Positions 6,151 to 8,318 of a DNA stretch of 8,318 bases are shown here, piece by piece. The DNA comes from an uncultured Bacteroidales bacterium (GTDB lineage Bacteria; Bacteroidota; Bacteroidia; Bacteroidales; Paludibacteraceae): positions 1-8,318 of the forward strand of contig CAIWIS010000117.1 in the NCBI GenBank assembly GCA_903912795.1, written 5' to 3'. The translations under genes and the position numbers were made by a program. The notes below the pieces were generated by a model. It was not told the origin of the DNA and made no database searches. It was given only the letters and a program-made list of their open reading frames with translations. How positions within the stretch are numbered: position 1 is the first letter of the stretch; every line of letters starts with the position of its first letter.

Positions 6151-6216
6151 TTCCAGAAAGAAAGCGTGTCAGCCGCTACGTACATTTTCCAGAAAGAAAG
6201 CGTGTCAGCCGCTACG
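6151..6216. repeat. 30-bp tandem direct repeat containing REP half-units (copies 7 and 8)
   Basis: The same 30 bp (starting TTCCAGAAAGAAAGCG and ending GTCAGCCGCTACG) occurs at 6151-6180 and 6187-6216 with a 6-bp spacer. Each repeat holds half of a REP palindrome, inverted relative to copies 1-6. The second continues into a full palindrome at the subunit A stop. The first is only the duplicated half. Confidence 0.85.
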
Positions 6217-6238
6217 CGTCAGACTCTCTTTCTTTCTG
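6190..6238 (-). repeat. REP-like palindrome, copy 8, overlapping the 3' end of the subunit A gene
   Basis: Outer arms CAGAAAGAAAG (6190-6200) and CTTTCTTTCTG (6228-6238) pair perfectly over 11 bp. Inside, after a short region with mismatches, comes the core with stem and triloop CGC-GTA-GCG. On the minus strand the element begins within the last codons of subunit A and provides its TGA stop. The mRNA would carry a strong hairpin at this point. No T-run follows, so I do not call it a terminator. Confidence 0.8.
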
Positions 6239-7976
6239 CCAAAACTACTTGTAATTCATTCACGAATTTTTCAAAATCTTCCGAATGGAATTTCGAATAA
6301 TTCATTTGTTTACAAACATTTATTATGCGTTTGAAATAGTCCATTACATCAACAAATCCATTGAAATCAAAATTTGTATGGCAAATATCCATCACTAAAT
6401 TCAGCATAAATTCCTGTCGCTCAAGTGGTGTAACGGCATCAATTTTATCGAATGCATCTTGTTGAAGTATCACAAAGTCAATCACTTCCGATTTCCAGAA
6501 TGTAATGTGATAATCAACAGGAACGCCATCGTCACCCAAAATATTGATTTGTTCTTGTACTTCTTTTCCGCGTTGCAATATGGTTTTCATGTCATTCACC
6601 ATACTTGTCCAGTTGGGCGAAATGCGTTTCGAAATATATTCCTCAAATTCGGGATATTCGATGTATTTTGAATAGCTATCAATCGGATTTACAGCCGGAT
6701 AACGTTTGCGGTCGGCACGGGCTTGCTCCAATGCAAAGAAACAGCGAGCTGCTTTTTTAGTTCCTTCGGTTACGGGCTCTTTCAAGTTACCACCTGCCGG
6801 CGAAACTGTTCCGATAAAGGTAATAGAACCTGTTTGTCCATTTTTAAGATAAACATAACCTGCACGGCTATAGAATGTTGCAATAATTGCCGATAAGTCC
6901 ATAGGGAATGCATCCTGACCCGGAAGTTCTTCCATGCGGTTACTCATCTCGCGAAGTGCCTGTGCCCAACGCGATGTAGAATCTGCCATCATCAACACAC
7001 GTAATCCCATGGCACGGTAATATTCCGAAATAGTCATGGCTGTATAAACCGAAGCTTCACGCGAGGCAACCGGCATATTCGAAGTGTTGGCAATAATAAT
7101 GGTGCGTTCCATCAATTTTCGTCCTGTATGTGGGTCTTCCAACTCAGGGAATTCAACAAATATTTCCACAACCTCGTTTGCACGTTCACCACAAGCAGCT
7201 ATAATTACAATATCGGCTTCGGCTTGTTTCGAAATGGCGTGCTGCATAACCGTTTTTCCGGTTCCGAAAGGGCCGGGAATAAATCCTGTTCCACCTTCAA
7301 CAATCGGATTAGCAGTATCAATGGTTCGAACGCCGGTTTCTAAGAGTTTAAACGGACGTGGTTTTTCGGTATGTACGGTAATGGCTTTTTTTACCGGCCA
7401 TTTTTGCACCATAGTTATGGCATGTTCTTTACCGTCGGCATCCACAATCACAGCAATTGTATCGAGAATTTTAAATTCGCCAGCAGCAACAATTGATTTT
7501 ACAGTATAAAAACCTTCCATTTTGAAAGGAACCATAATTTTGTGTGGTTGAAAGTTTTCATCCACTTCACCCAACCATGTTCCTGCTTCAACCTTATCGC
7601 CCACTATGGCAATAGGCTTAAAGCTCCAGAGTTTCTCTGTATCAAGTGGATAATTGTATTCGCCACGTTGCAAAAATATTCCGGTCAGTTTGTCGAGGTC
7701 GTTCTGCAAGCCATCGTAATTGCGCGAAAGCAATCCCGGACCTAGCGTAACTTCGAGCAAATGTCCCATAAATTCTACATCGTTGCCTACTTTCAAGCCG
7801 CGTGTACTTTCGAAAACTTGCACGAAAACGTTCTTGCCTACCACTTTTAGTACTTCGGCCATCAGTTTTTGAGCACCCAACTCGATATAAGCAATTTCGT
7901 TTTGCGAAACGGGTCCATCTACTTCCACCGTTACCAAGTTCGAAATAATTCCTTTAACTTTTCCTTTTGTTGACAT
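6219..7976 (-). CDS. atpA: V/A-type ATPase subunit A (catalytic)
   Basis: Subunit A binds and hydrolyses or makes ATP in the cytoplasmic head. The protein has 585 residues counted from ATG 7976 (MSTKGKVKGIISNLVTVEVD), the usual start in this family. An in-frame ATG six codons upstream is less likely. Visible in order: N-terminal barrel (about 1-70), the non-homologous insert typical of A subunits (about 110-190), Walker A GPFGTGKT (235-242), the catalytic Glu E264 in ACGERANEVVEI, Walker B LMMADSTSRWA (328-338), and the helical C-terminal domain (about 430-585). The last residues (ERKRV) and the TGA stop coincide with the edge of a REP palindrome, so the original C-terminus may have been slightly different. 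Upstream lies DUF2764, 108 bp away. Downstream the next ATPase gene, B, is displaced by 0.9 kb. Confidence 0.96.
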   Translation of the reverse strand: MSTKGKVKGIISNLVTVEVDGPVSQNEIAYIELGAQKLMAEVLKVVGKNVFVQVFESTRGLKVGNDVEFMGHLLEVTLGPGLLSRNYDGLQNDLDKLTGIFLQRGEYNYPLDTEKLWSFKPIAIVGDKVEAGTWLGEVDENFQPHKIMVPFKMEGFYTVKSIVAAGEFKILDTIAVIVDADGKEHAITMVQKWPVKKAITVHTEKPRPFKLLETGVRTIDTANPIVEGGTGFIPGPFGTGKTVMQHAISKQAEADIVIIAACGERANEVVEIFVEFPELEDPHTGRKLMERTIIIANTSNMPVASREASVYTAMTISEYYRAMGLRVLMMADSTSRWAQALREMSNRMEELPGQDAFPMDLSAIIATFYSRAGYVYLKNGQTGSITFIGTVSPAGGNLKEPVTEGTKKAARCFFALEQARADRKRYPAVNPIDSYSKYIEYPEFEEYISKRISPNWTSMVNDMKTILQRGKEVQEQINILGDDGVPVDYHITFWKSEVIDFVILQQDAFDKIDAVTPLERQEFMLNLVMDICHTNFDFNGFVDVMDYFKRIINVCKQMNYSKFHSEDFEKFVNELQVVLAERKRV

Positions 7977-8050
7977 AATATTCCAATGTGCCAATAATAT
8001 AATGTGCTAATTGCAAATTAGTTATGACTATATTTTATTTGTTATTTTGC

Positions 8051-8079
8051 ATTTGAGGTTTCAAAATGTAACCTCAAAT
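8051..8079. promoter_or_regulatory. Hairpin in the DUF2764 - subunit A gap
   Basis: ATTTGAGGTT (8051-8060) and AACCTCAAAT (8070-8079) form a perfect 10-bp stem with a 9-base loop, starting 5 bp past the DUF2764 stop codon. In the direction of transcription it is followed by an A-rich stretch, not a T-run, so it is a poor terminator for the operon. It could protect or define an mRNA end before the A cistron. The other bases of the 108-bp gap are A/T-rich, and I found no convincing promoter in them. Confidence 0.55.
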
Positions 8080-8084
8080 TCTTT

Positions 8085-8318
8085 TTAAACTGTTTCAAAT
8101 TTCACCCCTTCTTTCATTCCCAAAAGTAATTCTCGGAAAATTTGCGTTCCATTTTCTACCGAAAGTGGTTTCCAGCGTTCGAGCATTTCTATTTTGAGTA
8201 CGTAAGCCAATACTTTTTCAATGGAGAAATAGCTGAAAAAAGTATTTTCTTCGAGCCATGCCCATTTTAAAGCATCTATCTTTTTTTCGCGTTCGAGCAA
8301 ATCATTTTCTTCGGCAAT
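8085..8318 (-). CDS. DUF2764 protein of V-type ATPase operons, C-terminal part
   Basis: The frame is open from the right edge to TAA 8087-8085 and gives the last 77 residues, beginning IAEENDLLEREKKIDALKWA. The text WAWLEENTFFSYFSIEKVLA, then YVLKIEMLERWKPLSVENG and a short helix up to FETV, fits the C-terminal end of the DUF2764 family. That family is coded between subunits E and A in Bacteroidota and Chlamydia ATPase operons. Its role is not established. Because these operons lack a recognisable C/d subunit gene, a structural role in the central or peripheral stalk is a reasonable guess. The TTG within the visible part need not be a start, since the frame continues upstream. Confidence 0.75.
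   Translation of the reverse strand: MAEENDLLEREKKIDALKWAWLEENTFFSYFSIEKVLAYVLKIEMLERWKPLSVENGTQIFRELLLGMKEGVKFETV

Noticed and set aside
6128..6334. Plus-strand frame with SRKKACQPLR twice
   Set aside because: The repeated peptide comes only from the 30-bp direct repeat, and the frame then runs antisense through subunit A.
8051..8079. Terminator between DUF2764 and subunit A
   Set aside because: In the direction of the operon the stem is followed by A-rich sequence with no T-run. The short T-run is on the other strand, where no gene would use it.

Overview
The window looks like a chromosomal piece of a Bacteroidota bacterium, probably Bacteroidales. Three things suggest this: AT-rich gene starts without Shine-Dalgarno sequences; a promoter of the Bacteroides type (TTTG, 19 bp, TAnnTTTG); and a V/A-type ATPase operon in the order known from Bacteroidota and Chlamydia (DUF2764 - A - B - D - I - K, with E expected just beyond the right edge). 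All genes lie on the minus strand, so transcription runs from high to low coordinates.

Layout, in order of transcription: end of a DUF2764 gene (8318-8085); a 108-bp gap with a 10-bp-stem hairpin; catalytic subunit A (7976-6219); a 0.9-kb island with eight REP-like palindromes around and inside a RAYT-type Y1 (HUH) transposase gene (6050-5397); subunit B (5304-3982); a 0.7-kb island with a four-helix-bundle/23S-IVP family gene (3791-3411) between two mirror-image arrays of short hairpins; central stalk subunit D (3253-2648); membrane subunit I (2651-816, ATGA overlap with D); proteolipid K (745-299); an intrinsic terminator (278-245); a consensus promoter (240-210); and the start of an M23-type metallopeptidase gene (179 to the left edge).

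The ATPase genes encode a membrane rotary machine. A and B form the nucleotide-binding head, D the rotor shaft, I the ion half-channels and stator anchor, and K the rotor ring. K keeps every side chain that binds Na+ in the Enterococcus hirae ring, which points to possible Na+ coupling. No C/d, F or G subunit is visible here.

The unusual part is the pair of islands inserted exactly at the A/B and B/D junctions. Their repeats differ in sequence, but all carry or derive from one seven-base core, GCGNAGC, the unusually stable DNA mini-hairpin with a GNA triloop. The B/D island has eight hairpin units, its gene, then eight units in reverse order and orientation. This resembles the IVP-coding intervening sequences of some 23S rRNAs, but sits in a protein operon. 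In the A/B island the palindromes have even entered the transposase gene in frame, and one supplies the stop codon of subunit A.
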